36,203 bases of DNA from an uncultured Prevotella sp. (GTDB taxonomy: Bacteria > Bacteroidota > Bacteroidia > Bacteroidales > Bacteroidaceae). Shown here one piece after another: positions 7,479 to 15,175 of the stretch (within the stretch, counting starts at the first letter, position 1; the number at the start of each line of letters is the position of its first letter). The stretch is taken from the NCBI GenBank assembly GCA_900319715.1, contig ONPM01000022.1, forward strand, positions 1-36,203, written 5' to 3'. The notes below the pieces were generated by a model. The model had not been told where the DNA came from, made no database searches, and saw only the letters and a list, made by a program, of their open reading frames with translations. A program made the position numbers and the translations under genes.

Positions 7479-7670
7479 ATGGCAAGCAAGAAAGCAAAAG
7501 GAAATCGCGTTCAGGTGATTCTGGAGTGCACGGAGCAGAAGAACAGTGGTCTGCCCGGTACCAGCCGTTATATCACGACGAAGAACCGTAAGAATACGCC
7601 AGAGCGTATGGAACTGATGAAGTACAATCCCATCTTGAAAAAGATGACGCTTCACAAGGAGATTAAGTAA
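7479..7670 (+). CDS. rpmG: 50S ribosomal protein L33
   Basis: A small, basic 63-residue ribosomal protein. [17 protein letters not shown], then [20 protein letters not shown] and [10 protein letters not shown] match L33. This form keeps only one Cys of the zinc-binding CxxC pairs, so it is a zinc-independent type. A strong GGAGGA ribosome site at 7465-7470 precedes ATG 7479. It lies 14 nt after rpmB in the usual ribosomal pair. Confidence 0.95.
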   Translation: MASKKAKGNRVQVILECTEQKNSGLPGTSRYITTKNRKNTPERMELMKYNPILKKMTLHKEIK

Positions 7671-7706
7671 TTGGTTTGTAGTTTACATTTTAGAGTTTTA
7701 TAGAAT

Positions 7707-7865
7707 ATGGCAAAGAAAACCGTTGCTACCCTCCATGAAGGTTCAAAGGATGGTCGCGCTTATACAAAGGTGATCAAGATGGTGAAGAGCCCCAAGACGG
7801 GTGCTTACATCTTCGACGAGCAGATGGTTCCCAATGAGGCCGTCAAGGACTTCTTTAAGAATTAA
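7707..7865 (+). CDS. DUF4295 small basic protein
   Basis: A 52-residue Lys-rich protein starting MAKKTVATLHEG and ending VKDFFKN. DUF4295 proteins are typically found beside rpmG in Bacteroidetes, and the order rpmB-rpmG-DUF4295-ftsY supports the call. Its function is unknown. The size, charge and neighbours suggest a ribosome-associated protein, which is an inference. The spacer before it contains degenerate TTTACAT/TTTAGAG-type heptamers. A terminator follows. Confidence 0.9.
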   Translation: MAKKTVATLHEGSKDGRAYTKVIKMVKSPKTGAYIFDEQMVPNEAVKDFFKN

Positions 7866-7882
7866 AGATTTGTTTTAAGATA

Positions 7883-7920
7883 AAAAAAGAGGTTGCAAGT
7901 GATTTTGCAGCCTCTTTTTT
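7883..7920. terminator. Strong hairpin terminator after the rpmB operon
   Basis: A 16-bp stem (7883-7898 with 7905-7920, one G-U pair) is preceded by an A-run and followed by T8. Its final T residues also supply part of the -33 box of the ftsY promoter. Confidence 0.9.
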
Positions 7921-7950
7921 TGCGCATATCGGCAAAATATATTATCTTTG
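7919..7950 (+). promoter_or_regulatory. ftsY promoter
   Basis: TTTG at 7919-7922 and TATCTTTG at 7943-7950 have 20-nt spacing. The -33 box overlaps the end of the preceding terminator, so the two signals are compacted. ATG follows 20 nt later. Confidence 0.88.
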
Positions 7951-7970
7951 CACACGTTAATTAACGAGAT

Positions 7971-8930
7971 ATGGGAATATTCGGATTTTTTAATAAGGAC
8001 AAGAAAGAGACACTCGACAAGGGTTTGGAGAAGACCAAGACGAGTGTGTTTGATAAGTTGGCACGTGCGGTAGCCGGAAAATCAAAGGTCGACGATGATG
8101 TGCTGGACAACCTTGAAGAGGTGCTGATTACCTCTGACGTAGGAGTAGACACGACACTGAAGATCATCAAGCGGATCGAGGAGCGCGTGGCCCGTGACAA
8201 GTATGTGAGTACGTCGGAACTGAACGGCATTCTGCGTGATGAGATTGCAGCCCTGCTGGCAGAGAATAATTCGGAAGACCAGGACAGTTGGGACTTGCCG
8301 GGCGATCATAAGCCCTATGTCATTCTGGTGGTGGGTGTCAACGGTGTTGGCAAGACGACCACTATCGGCAAGTTGGCCTGGCAGTTCAAGCAGGCTGGCA
8401 AGAAGGTCTATCTTGGTGCTGCGGACACTTTCCGTGCGGCAGCCGTAGAACAACTTTGTATCTGGGGTGAACGTGTAGGTGTGCCCGTGGTGAAGCAGCA
8501 GATGGGCAGTGACCCCGCCAGTGTGGCCTTTGATACGCTGTCGAGTGCCAAGGCAAATGGTGCTGACGTCGTGCTGATTGATACGGCAGGTCGTCTGCAT
8601 AACAAGGTGGGGCTGATGAACGAGTTGAAGAAGATCAAGGACGTGATGAAGAAGGTGCTGCCTGAGGCTCCTGACGAGGTGATGCTCGTGCTTGACGGTT
8701 CGACAGGTCAGAATGCCTTTGAACAGGCTAAGCAGTTTGCGGCAGTGACGCAGATCACGTCGCTGGCTATCACCAAACTCGACGGCACGGCCAAGGGTGG
8801 GGTGGTCATCGGCATCAGCGACCAGTTGAAGGTTCCTGTAAAGTATATCGGACTGGGTGAGCAAATGACAGACCTGCAACTTTTCAATAAACGTGAATTC
8901 GTAGATTCGCTGTTTGACACAGAACATTGA
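7971..8930 (+). CDS. ftsY: Signal recognition particle receptor FtsY
   Basis: The SRP receptor GTPase that docks ribosome-nascent chain complexes at the inner membrane. The 319 aa include a short N-terminal targeting helix (MGIFGFFNKDKKE), the helical N domain (about 20-100) and the NG GTPase core. Visible motifs are P-loop GVNGVGKTT at 122-130, then AADTFRAAA, DTAGR, TKLDGTAKGG and the closing GLGEQMTDLQLF. There is no long acidic A domain, which is usual outside Enterobacteria. It has its own promoter and is followed by rimO after 19 nt, so the two are probably cotranscribed. Confidence 0.97.
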   Translation: MGIFGFFNKDKKETLDKGLEKTKTSVFDKLARAVAGKSKVDDDVLDNLEEVLITSDVGVDTTLKIIKRIEERVARDKYVSTSELNGILRDEIAALLAENNSEDQDSWDLPGDHKPYVILVVGVNGVGKTTTIGKLAWQFKQAGKKVYLGAADTFRAAAVEQLCIWGERVGVPVVKQQMGSDPASVAFDTLSSAKANGADVVLIDTAGRLHNKVGLMNELKKIKDVMKKVLPEAPDEVMLVLDGSTGQNAFEQAKQFAAVTQITSLAITKLDGTAKGGVVIGISDQLKVPVKYIGLGEQMTDLQLFNKREFVDSLFDTEH

Positions 8931-8949
8931 AGACTTGAAAGACTGAAAA

Positions 8950-10289
8950 TTGAAGAAGACAATCGATTTCATATCACTCGGATGCTCGAAGAATCTTGTT
9001 GACAGCGAGATGCTGATGGGACTGATGGAGGCTAACGGCTATCAGTGTACGCATGATAGCGATGACCCTCATGGTGAGATCGTTGTTGTGAATACCTGTG
9101 GTTTTATTGCCGATGCCAAGGAGGAGAGCATTAATACAATCCTTGAGTTTGCCCAGGCCAAGACGGAAGGCAGGATCAAGAAACTCTTTGTGATGGGATG
9201 TCTCTCGGAGCGCTACCTCGCTGATCTGGAAAAAGAAATCCCTGAGGTGGATGGCTGGTATGGGAAGTTCAACTATAAGAATCTGCTGAAAGATATTTCG
9301 AGGAAAGAGGAAGGAGGAAAGAGGAAAGAGGATACTTTGGTGGCGGATAATTCCCTTCAGGGTAATCTCCTTCCCTTCCTTCCTCGAAAAATTACCACGC
9401 CGCCACATTATACCTATATAAAGATAAGTGAGGGTTGTGACCGTCATTGCGCCTACTGTGCCATTCCGCTCATCACGGGCCGGCATCAGAGTCGGCCGAT
9501 GGAGGAGATCCTCAATGAGGTGCGCAATCTGGTGAAGAGGGGTGTCAAGGAGTTTAACGTCATCGCCCAGGAACTGACCTACTATGGTGTTGATATCGAC
9601 GGTAAGCAGCATATCGCCGAACTGATCGAGCAGATGGCTGATATCCCAGGCGTGGTTATGCCTATCCGACACATTTCCCTTGGGACTTGTTGAGAGTGAT
9701 GCGGGAGAAGCCCAATGTGTGCAAGTATCTCGACATCGCCCTCCAGCATATCTCCGACTCGGTGCTGAGTCGTATGCAGCGCCATGTGACAAAGGCAGAG
9801 ACCTACGAACTGGTAGAGCGACTTAGACGGGAAGTGCCTGGCATCCATATCCGTACGACGTTGATGGTTGGCTTCCCCGGGGAGACGGAGGAGGACTTCG
9901 AAGAACTGAAGACGTTTGTCAAGTGGGCACGTTTCGAGCGTATGGGGGCTTTTGCTTACTCAGAGGAAGAAGGAACCTATTCGGAACAGCACTATGACGA
10001 TGATGTGCCGGAGGATGTGAAACAGCGCCGACAGGATCAGTTGATGCGCATCCAACAGCATATCAGCGCGGAACTGGAGGCTGAGAAGGTGGGTAAGACT
10101 TTATCAGTAGTTATCGATCGTCAGGAGGGGGACTATTATGTCGGACGAACGGAGTTCTGTTCGCCAGAGGTAGACCCAGAGGTGTTAATTCCCGTTGAAG
10201 AGCGGGAATTGGAGATTGGAGCCTTCTACGATGTGCTGATTACTGACTCAGAGGAATTCGATTTGTATGGAACAACAATCATTCTGTGA
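8950..10289 (+). pseudogene. rimO: Ribosomal protein S12 methylthiotransferase RimO, frame-shifted
   Basis: RimO adds a methylthio group to an Asp of ribosomal protein S12 using two iron-sulfur clusters. The first frame, from TTG 8950, has the UPF0004 domain with cysteines in LGCSKN, NTCGF and MGCLSER, then the radical SAM motif CDRHCAYC. An insertion encoded by GAGGAAR heptamers and their inverted partner lies between the two domains (about residues 116-150). Around 9655 the frame breaks: GVV is followed out of frame by YAYPTHFPWDLLRV, where relatives read GVEWIRLHYAYP, consistent with a 16-nt deletion. The second frame continues normally through LDIALQHISD to the C-terminal TRAM domain and stop at 10289. 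If the deletion is real the protein would end at residue 247. An assembly error is a strong alternative. Confidence 0.85.
9296..9390. repeat. GAGGAAR heptamer array with inverted partner inside rimO
   Basis: Five heptamers (GAGGAAA or GAGGAAG, the last GAGGATA) occupy 9300-9334. A pyrimidine-rich inverse copy lies at 9366-9390. The outer 10 bp (TTTCGAGGAA and TTCCTCGAAA) pair perfectly and the rest pair imperfectly. The whole segment is read in frame within rimO. Confidence 0.88.
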
Positions 10290-10291
10290 TT

Positions 10292-10579
10292 ATGACTAAT
10301 AAAGACTTTATTTTGGAATTAGCGGAGCAGACGGGTTATTCGCCCGAAGACACGCAGAAGATGGTCAATGTGATCGTGGAAACGATGGGAGACAACTTCC
10401 AGGAAGACAATGTGGTGCTCGTCCCTGCATTCGGGACTTTCGAAGTCAAGAAAAAGATGGAGCGTGTGATGGTGAATCCGTCGACAGGCCAGCGGATGCT
10501 CGTTCCGCCCAAACTGGTGCTGAACTTCAAGCCAAATGTGAATTGGAAGGAACGCGTTAAGAATGGAGGAGCAGAGTGA
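10292..10579 (+). CDS. HU-family DNA-binding protein
   Basis: A 95-residue HU/IHF-type nucleoid protein that bends or bundles DNA. The N-terminal helices (DFILELAEQTGYSPEDTQKM) are followed by the beta-arm signature VLVPAFGTFEVKKKMERV. The arm tip carries NPSTGQRMLVPP, with the Pro that intercalates into DNA in the family. ATG 10292 follows the rimO stop by 2 nt. A GTG at 10286, overlapping the stop, would add two residues. Its stop overlaps the next gene's start (TGATG), so translation of the two HU-type genes is probably coupled. Confidence 0.88.
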   Translation: MTNKDFILELAEQTGYSPEDTQKMVNVIVETMGDNFQEDNVVLVPAFGTFEVKKKMERVMVNPSTGQRMLVPPKLVLNFKPNVNWKERVKNGGAE

Positions 10580-11916
10580 TGGGAAAAATAACGATTCAGG
10601 AAATATCAGCGAAACTAGTTGCTCAGAACGGTCTGAGCAAGAAAGAGGCTACACGCTTCGTCAATAAGATGTTCGACTTGATCCGTGATGCCTTGGAACG
10701 GGATATGACCGTGAAGGTGAAAGGATTAGGTACTTTTAAGATCATCGATGTTGACTCCCGTGAGAGTGTGAATGTGAATACGGGTGAGCGGGTGCTCATC
10801 GAAGGGCATAATAAGATCACCTTCACGCCAGATGTGCTGATGAAAGAACTGGTCAACAAGCCTTTTTCGCAGTTTGAGACTATCGTGCTGAATGAGGGTG
10901 TGGACTTTAAGGACTCTGACAATGAAGATGTAGAGGCTCAGACCGAAGATGATGGTGAGATGGGTGATATGCCCCTCGTGGATTTCATTGCCCCTGATCC
11001 TATAGATATTGGGGTGCCTGTAGATAAAGTGAAACCTGTCACCCCGCTTGTCTCTGAATCTCCTGTTATTCCAAAACCAGTAGCCGTTTCTGAAGCATCT
11101 GCTACAGAAGAAATACCGATTGTTTCAGAAGCGCAGGATGGACCTGCTGGTTCGGAAAAGAATGAAGTAGAGGAAATGCCCGCAGAGTCTGTCGCGGATA
11201 TTCCCCCATCGCAAGAAGACCCCGCTGAAGAGCTGTCTTCAGAGGATGAATATGTGGAGAAGGAAGAGGATGAGGCAGTTACCGAAGGTGTGAAGTGGCC
11301 GATGGTGCTTCTGGCTTGTGTGGGTGCCCTGATTGTGGGTTATCTGCTTGGCAACTATTTCCCATGGAATCGTCAAGGTGAATTGGTGGAGGCTAAGACT
11401 CCTCAGGTGGAGAAGGTCCAAAAGGTTGCACCAGTCAAGAAGGCTGAAACAAAGGTGGTTGCTGATACGAAGCCTGAAGTTGTCGAACAGCCTGAGACTC
11501 CGAAACCAGCAGAGGCTCAGAAGCCCGTTGAGACTCCGAAACCTGTTGAGACTCCGAAACCTGTTGAGACTCCGAAAGTTGTTGAAACCCCGAAACCCGT
11601 TGAGGCCAAGAAACCCTCAGAGGCTCCTCAGAAGTCAGTATCTGTCGCACCTGCTGAAGTGAAACTTGACAAGTATGAGGCTAAGGATGTCCGTGTTCGT
11701 ACTGGTGCCTATCGCATTGTAGGCACTGACCATGTGGAGAAGGTAAAAGAGGGCGATAATCTGAAACGTATCGCCAAGCGCACATTGGGGCAGGATATGG
11801 AGTGCTATCTAGAGGTATATAATAATCTGACCTCAACGTCTGAACTGAAAAAAGGTCAGGAAATCAAGATCCCGAAACTGGAATTGAAGAAGAAAAAAAC
11901 AGTCCAAAAGCAGTAG
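10579..11916 (+). CDS. Membrane-anchored HU-LysM protein
   Basis: A 445-residue multidomain protein. Residues 1-95 are an HU/IHF fold with the arm signature VKGLGTFKIIDVDSRESVNV and NTGERVLI at the tip. A long acidic linker (about 105-235) leads to one membrane segment (WPMVLLACVGALIVGYLLG, about 240-260). A Pro/Lys-rich spacer with VETPKP repeats (about 310-350, encoded by 18-nt repeats) follows. The C-terminal 60 residues resemble a LysM module (VKEGDNLKRIAKRTLGQ to LKKGQEIKIP). If the N-terminus is inside, DNA binding is cytoplasmic and the LysM part is periplasmic, which would link nucleoid and peptidoglycan. That topology is an inference. ATG 10579 overlaps the previous stop, with GGAGGA at 10565-10570. 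Confidence 0.85.
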   Translation: MGKITIQEISAKLVAQNGLSKKEATRFVNKMFDLIRDALERDMTVKVKGLGTFKIIDVDSRESVNVNTGERVLIEGHNKITFTPDVLMKELVNKPFSQFETIVLNEGVDFKDSDNEDVEAQTEDDGEMGDMPLVDFIAPDPIDIGVPVDKVKPVTPLVSESPVIPKPVAVSEASATEEIPIVSEAQDGPAGSEKNEVEEMPAESVADIPPSQEDPAEELSSEDEYVEKEEDEAVTEGVKWPMVLLACVGALIVGYLLGNYFPWNRQGELVEAKTPQVEKVQKVAPVKKAETKVVADTKPEVVEQPETPKPAEAQKPVETPKPVETPKPVETPKVVETPKPVEAKKPSEAPQKSVSVAPAEVKLDKYEAKDVRVRTGAYRIVGTDHVEKVKEGDNLKRIAKRTLGQDMECYLEVYNNLTSTSELKKGQEIKIPKLELKKKKTVQKQ

Positions 11917-11933
11917 ATAATTGGGAAATAATG

Positions 11934-11972
11934 AAAAAGTTTCTTAAAACTTAGGTTTTGGGAAACTTTTTT
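11934..11972 (+). terminator. Terminator after the HU-LysM gene
   Basis: AAAAAGTTTC pairs with GAAACTTTTT, with an inner AAAAC/GTTTT stem, and ends in a T-run, 18 nt after the stop codon. Confidence 0.8.
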
Positions 11973-12018
11973 AATATTATTTAGTCACACAGATGTGTGG
12001 ATAATCCTTTAAAATCAC

Positions 12019-12026
12019 TACTTTTG
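12019..12026 (+). promoter_or_regulatory. Bat operon promoter, -7 box
   Basis: TACTTTTG matches TAnnTTTG, 58 nt before the moxR start. No clear TTTG is present at -33. The position directly after a terminator supports it as the operon promoter. Confidence 0.7.
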
Positions 12027-12083
12027 CGGTCAAATTATGAAACTATCATAAAATTGAGAATTAAAGAATAAAAGAAAAATATT

Positions 12084-13079
12084 ATGGCAGAAGCAATTGA
12101 CATCCGTGAATTGAACATCCGGATTGAACAACAAAGTGCATTTGTGACAAATCTGACAACGGGCATGGACCGTGTCATCGTAGGACAGAAACATCTCGTA
12201 GACTCCCTGCTCATCGGACTGTTGAGCGATGGGCATATCCTGCTTGAAGGTGTGCCTGGTCTGGCAAAGACACTGGCCATCAAGACCCTCTCCCAACTGA
12301 TTGATTCGGACTACAGTCGAATCCAGTTCACCCCCGACCTCCTGCCTGCAGATGTGATCGGTACGATGATCTATTCGCAGAAGGATGAGAAGTTCCAGGT
12401 GAAGAAGGGACCTGTGTTTGCTAATTTCGTCTTGGCTGATGAAATCAACCGTGCCCCCGCTAAAGTGCAGAGTGCCTTACTGGAGGCTATGCAGGAGAAG
12501 CAGGTGACAATAGGCAGCGAGACCTTTACCTTGCCGAAACCCTTCCTGGTGATGGCTACCCAGAACCCCATTGAGCAGGAAGGAACCTATCCTCTGCCTG
12601 AGGCTCAGGTGGACCGTTTCATGCTGAAGGTAATCATCGACTATCCCTCTCTAGATGAGGAGAAGAAGATCATCCGTGAGAATATCGCAGGTGAGATGCC
12701 GAAGGTGACACCAGTCACTACGGCAGAAGAGATTCTGAAGGCTCGTGCCGTTGTCGGTGAGGTGTATCTTGACGAGAAGATTGAGCAGTATATCGCTGAT
12801 ATCGTGTTTGCCACCCGTTATCCTGACCGTTATGGTCTGAAGGACTTGAAGGACATGATTTCCTTCGGTGGTTCTCCGCGTGCCAGCATCAATCTGGCCA
12901 AGGCTGCCCGTGCCTATGCTTTCATTAAGCGACGTGGTTATGTGGTGCCTGAGGATGTGAGGGCTGTGGCTCATGATGTGCTCCGTCATCGTATCGGTCT
13001 GACCTACGAGGCAGAGGCAGCCAATATCACCAGTGAGGAGATTGTTTCGAAGATTATCAACAAGGTTGAAGTGCCTTGA
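12084..13079 (+). CDS. MoxR-family AAA+ ATPase
   Basis: An AAA+ ATPase of the MoxR group, thought to act as a chaperone for von Willebrand factor A (VWA) proteins, which follow in this operon. The 331 aa have Walker A GVPGLAKT (56-63), Walker B VLADEINRAP (Asp119, Glu120), the ALLEAMQEKQVTI segment, and sensor region NPIEQEGTYPLPEAQVDRF. The C-terminal lid has FGGSPRASINLAKAARAYA. It is the first gene of the Bat cluster, downstream of a good -7 box. A 45-nt spacer of CTAGTNNNA nonamers separates it from the next gene. Confidence 0.95.
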   Translation: MAEAIDIRELNIRIEQQSAFVTNLTTGMDRVIVGQKHLVDSLLIGLLSDGHILLEGVPGLAKTLAIKTLSQLIDSDYSRIQFTPDLLPADVIGTMIYSQKDEKFQVKKGPVFANFVLADEINRAPAKVQSALLEAMQEKQVTIGSETFTLPKPFLVMATQNPIEQEGTYPLPEAQVDRFMLKVIIDYPSLDEEKKIIRENIAGEMPKVTPVTTAEEILKARAVVGEVYLDEKIEQYIADIVFATRYPDRYGLKDLKDMISFGGSPRASINLAKAARAYAFIKRRGYVVPEDVRAVAHDVLRHRIGLTYEAEAANITSEEIVSKIINKVEVP

Positions 13080-13086
13080 TGCTGGT

Positions 13087-13119
13087 AGGGCTAGTATGAC
13101 TAGTTAAACTAGTGTGACT
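13087..13119. repeat. CTAG nonamer spacer
   Basis: The spacer between moxR and the DUF58 gene consists of near-repeats of CTAGTATGA, CTAGTTAAA and CTAGTGTGA, a 9-nt period. It ends 6 nt before the start codon. Confidence 0.75.
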
Positions 13120-13124
13120 AGAAT

Positions 13125-13997
13125 ATGGAAACATCTGAAATTATCAAGAAGGTTCGTAAGATAGAGATCAAGACCCGTGGTCTGAGTTCTAACATCTTTG
13201 CCGGCCAGTATCATTCTGCCTTCAAGGGTAGGGGTATGGCCTTCAGCGAGGTGCGTGAGTATCAGTTCGGTGATGATGTCCGTGATATCGACTGGAATGT
13301 GACCGCCCGTTTCCATCGGCCTTATGTGAAGGTGTTTGAAGAGGAGCGTGAACTGACGGTGATGTTACTAATTGACGTCAGTGGCTCACTTGACTTCGGT
13401 ACTCAGAAGCAGATGAAGCGCGATATGGTGACAGAGATTGCCGCCACCATTGCATTCAGTGCGATCCAGAACAACGATAAGATCGGCGTGGTGTTCTTCT
13501 CTGACCGGATTGAGAAATATATCCCTCCCAAGAAAGGACGTAAGCATATCCTCTACATTATACGTGAGATGCTCAATTTCCAGCCTGAGTCTAAACGGAC
13601 GGATGTAAAACAGGCTGTGGAGTTTCTGTCGAGTATACAGAAACGTCGTACGACGGCCTTCATTCTCAGCGATTTCTTTGTGCGTGATGATGAATTTCTG
13701 CAGTCTTTACAGATCTGCAATCGCAAGCATGATGTTGTGGCCATACAGGTCTATGACCAGCGTGCGAAGGAATTGCCTGATGTGGGATTGATGAAGGTGG
13801 TGGATGCTGAGACCGGGCACGAACAGTATGTGGATACAGGTTCGAAGGCTTTGCGTCAGGCCTATCACAAATATTGGGTCAACCGTCAGTCGCAGTTGGA
13901 GGAGACCTTTAACAAGAGCAATGTCGACCATGTAAGTGTTGCTACTAACGAAAATTTCGTTAAGGCGCTTATGATATTGTTTAAACGAAGAAGTTGA
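13125..13997 (+). CDS. DUF58 protein of the Bat operon
   Basis: A soluble 290-residue protein with a DUF58 domain and an embedded VWA-like fold. The signature FSEVREYQFGDDVRDIDWNVTAR is present at about 40-65. It is followed by the metal-site-like MLLIDVSGSLDFG and VVFFSDR, then a later Thr/Asp region (TAFILSDFFVRDDEF). MoxR-DUF58-VWA gene trios are widespread and are linked to envelope stress and protein complex assembly. The detailed role here is unknown. No membrane segment is seen. It ends one base before the next start codon (13999). Confidence 0.93.
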   Translation: METSEIIKKVRKIEIKTRGLSSNIFAGQYHSAFKGRGMAFSEVREYQFGDDVRDIDWNVTARFHRPYVKVFEEERELTVMLLIDVSGSLDFGTQKQMKRDMVTEIAATIAFSAIQNNDKIGVVFFSDRIEKYIPPKKGRKHILYIIREMLNFQPESKRTDVKQAVEFLSSIQKRRTTAFILSDFFVRDDEFLQSLQICNRKHDVVAIQVYDQRAKELPDVGLMKVVDAETGHEQYVDTGSKALRQAYHKYWVNRQSQLEETFNKSNVDHVSVATNENFVKALMILFKRRS

Positions 13998-13998
13998 A

Positions 13999-15144
13999 AT
14001 GGTTAATATACAGATACTTAAGAGTAAAGTGGAAAGAGTAATGTGGGACGAGGGTACTCCTAAAAGTATACTCATGTTTATCTGCATATTTCTTACCTCT
14101 TTCCTCTTTTCTCCTTCCACTGTGAAAGCGCAAGTATCGGTAGAGGCTGTTATTGACTCTATCCAGATCTTTGTCGGCCAGCAGGCACATGTTACGCTGA
14201 CGGCTACGGCCAAGGAGAGTGCGAAGATGGAGTTCCCACAGTTCAAACCTACAGAATATATCACACCTGGTGTAGAGGTGCTTGATAGGAAGGAACTCGA
14301 ACAGCAACCGCAGGACAATGGTTTCGTGTCGCGCCGAATGGTTTATACGATGACCTCGTTTGATGACACTCTTTACTATCTTCCGCCAATGACGGTGAAG
14401 ATTGATGGCAAACCATATAAGAGTAAGAGTCTGGCACTGAAAGTATTGACTATCGAGGTAGATACCCTGCATGCCGATCAGTTCTTTGGGCCTAAGGATG
14501 TCCAGGATAATCCCTTCCAGTGGAGTGACTGGAGCCTGCCTTTCTGGCTCAGCGTGCTGATGCTTGTCTTGCTGGCTATCGGCTACTGTCTCTATCTCCG
14601 TCTGCGTGATAACAAGCCGATAATCAGTCATATACGTATTGTAAAACGACTGCTGCCACACCAGAAGGCCATGAAGGAGATTGAGCAGATCAAAGCCGAC
14701 AAGATGGTGTCATCGGAGAATTCGAAGGAATACTACACGAAGTTGACGGACACCCTCCGTAAATATATTGAGGAGCGCTATGGCTTCAATGCGATGGAGA
14801 TGACTAGTAGTGAAATTATTGACAGACTGATGTCGACTAAGGACCAGAAGTCACTCGACGAACTGCGTCAACTCTTTACCACCGCCGACCTTGTGAAGTT
14901 TGCCAAGTATTCAACGCTGATCAACGAGAACGATGCTAACTTGGTTAATGCCATCGAGTTTATTAACCAGACCAAGTTGGAGAATGTACCAGTAGAAGAG
15001 ATGGTAAAGCCCCAACTCTCAGAGGAGGACCAGCGGTCGCAGAGGACACGTCGTGTGCTGAAATATTTTATCACCGCTATTGCTGTCGTCTGTTTAATGA
15101 TTTTTGGCTATGTGGTGTTTGTATTGTATTCGTTGTTAGGGTGA
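13999..15144 (+). CDS. Membrane-anchored Bat operon protein, BatD-like N-terminus
   Basis: A 381-residue protein with a signal segment (FICIFLTSFLFSPSTVKA), a periplasmic beta-rich region resembling the start of BatD (VEAVIDSIQIFVGQQAHVTLT), a membrane segment (LPFWLSVLMLVLLAIGYCLY, about 175-197), a cytoplasmic part with EYYTKLTDTLRKYIEERYGF, and a C-terminal membrane segment. It is the unnamed protein usually found between DUF58 and batA in Bacteroidales. ATG 13999 is 1 nt after the previous stop. ATG 14041 or ATG 14074 would give a more typical signal-peptide length. Bases 14077-14101, in the signal region, are identical to bases in the batD signal region. Confidence 0.85.
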   Translation: MVNIQILKSKVERVMWDEGTPKSILMFICIFLTSFLFSPSTVKAQVSVEAVIDSIQIFVGQQAHVTLTATAKESAKMEFPQFKPTEYITPGVEVLDRKELEQQPQDNGFVSRRMVYTMTSFDDTLYYLPPMTVKIDGKPYKSKSLALKVLTIEVDTLHADQFFGPKDVQDNPFQWSDWSLPFWLSVLMLVLLAIGYCLYLRLRDNKPIISHIRIVKRLLPHQKAMKEIEQIKADKMVSSENSKEYYTKLTDTLRKYIEERYGFNAMEMTSSEIIDRLMSTKDQKSLDELRQLFTTADLVKFAKYSTLINENDANLVNAIEFINQTKLENVPVEEMVKPQLSEEDQRSQRTRRVLKYFITAIAVVCLMIFGYVVFVLYSLLG

Positions 15145-15174
15145 TTAGGGTAATCAGGTAATATTAGGAAATAA
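15138..15174. repeat. TTAGGGTAA-type nonamer spacer
   Basis: TTAGGGTGA, TTAGGGTAA, TCAGGTAAT and ATTAGGAAA form a degenerate 9-nt array. It spans the end of the BatD-like gene and the spacer before batA. Confidence 0.65.
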
Positions 15175-15175
15175 A

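Noticed and set aside
9650-9665. Programmed frameshift in rimO
   Set aside because: Several conserved residues (EWIRLH) are absent at the joint, which fits a deletion and not recoding.
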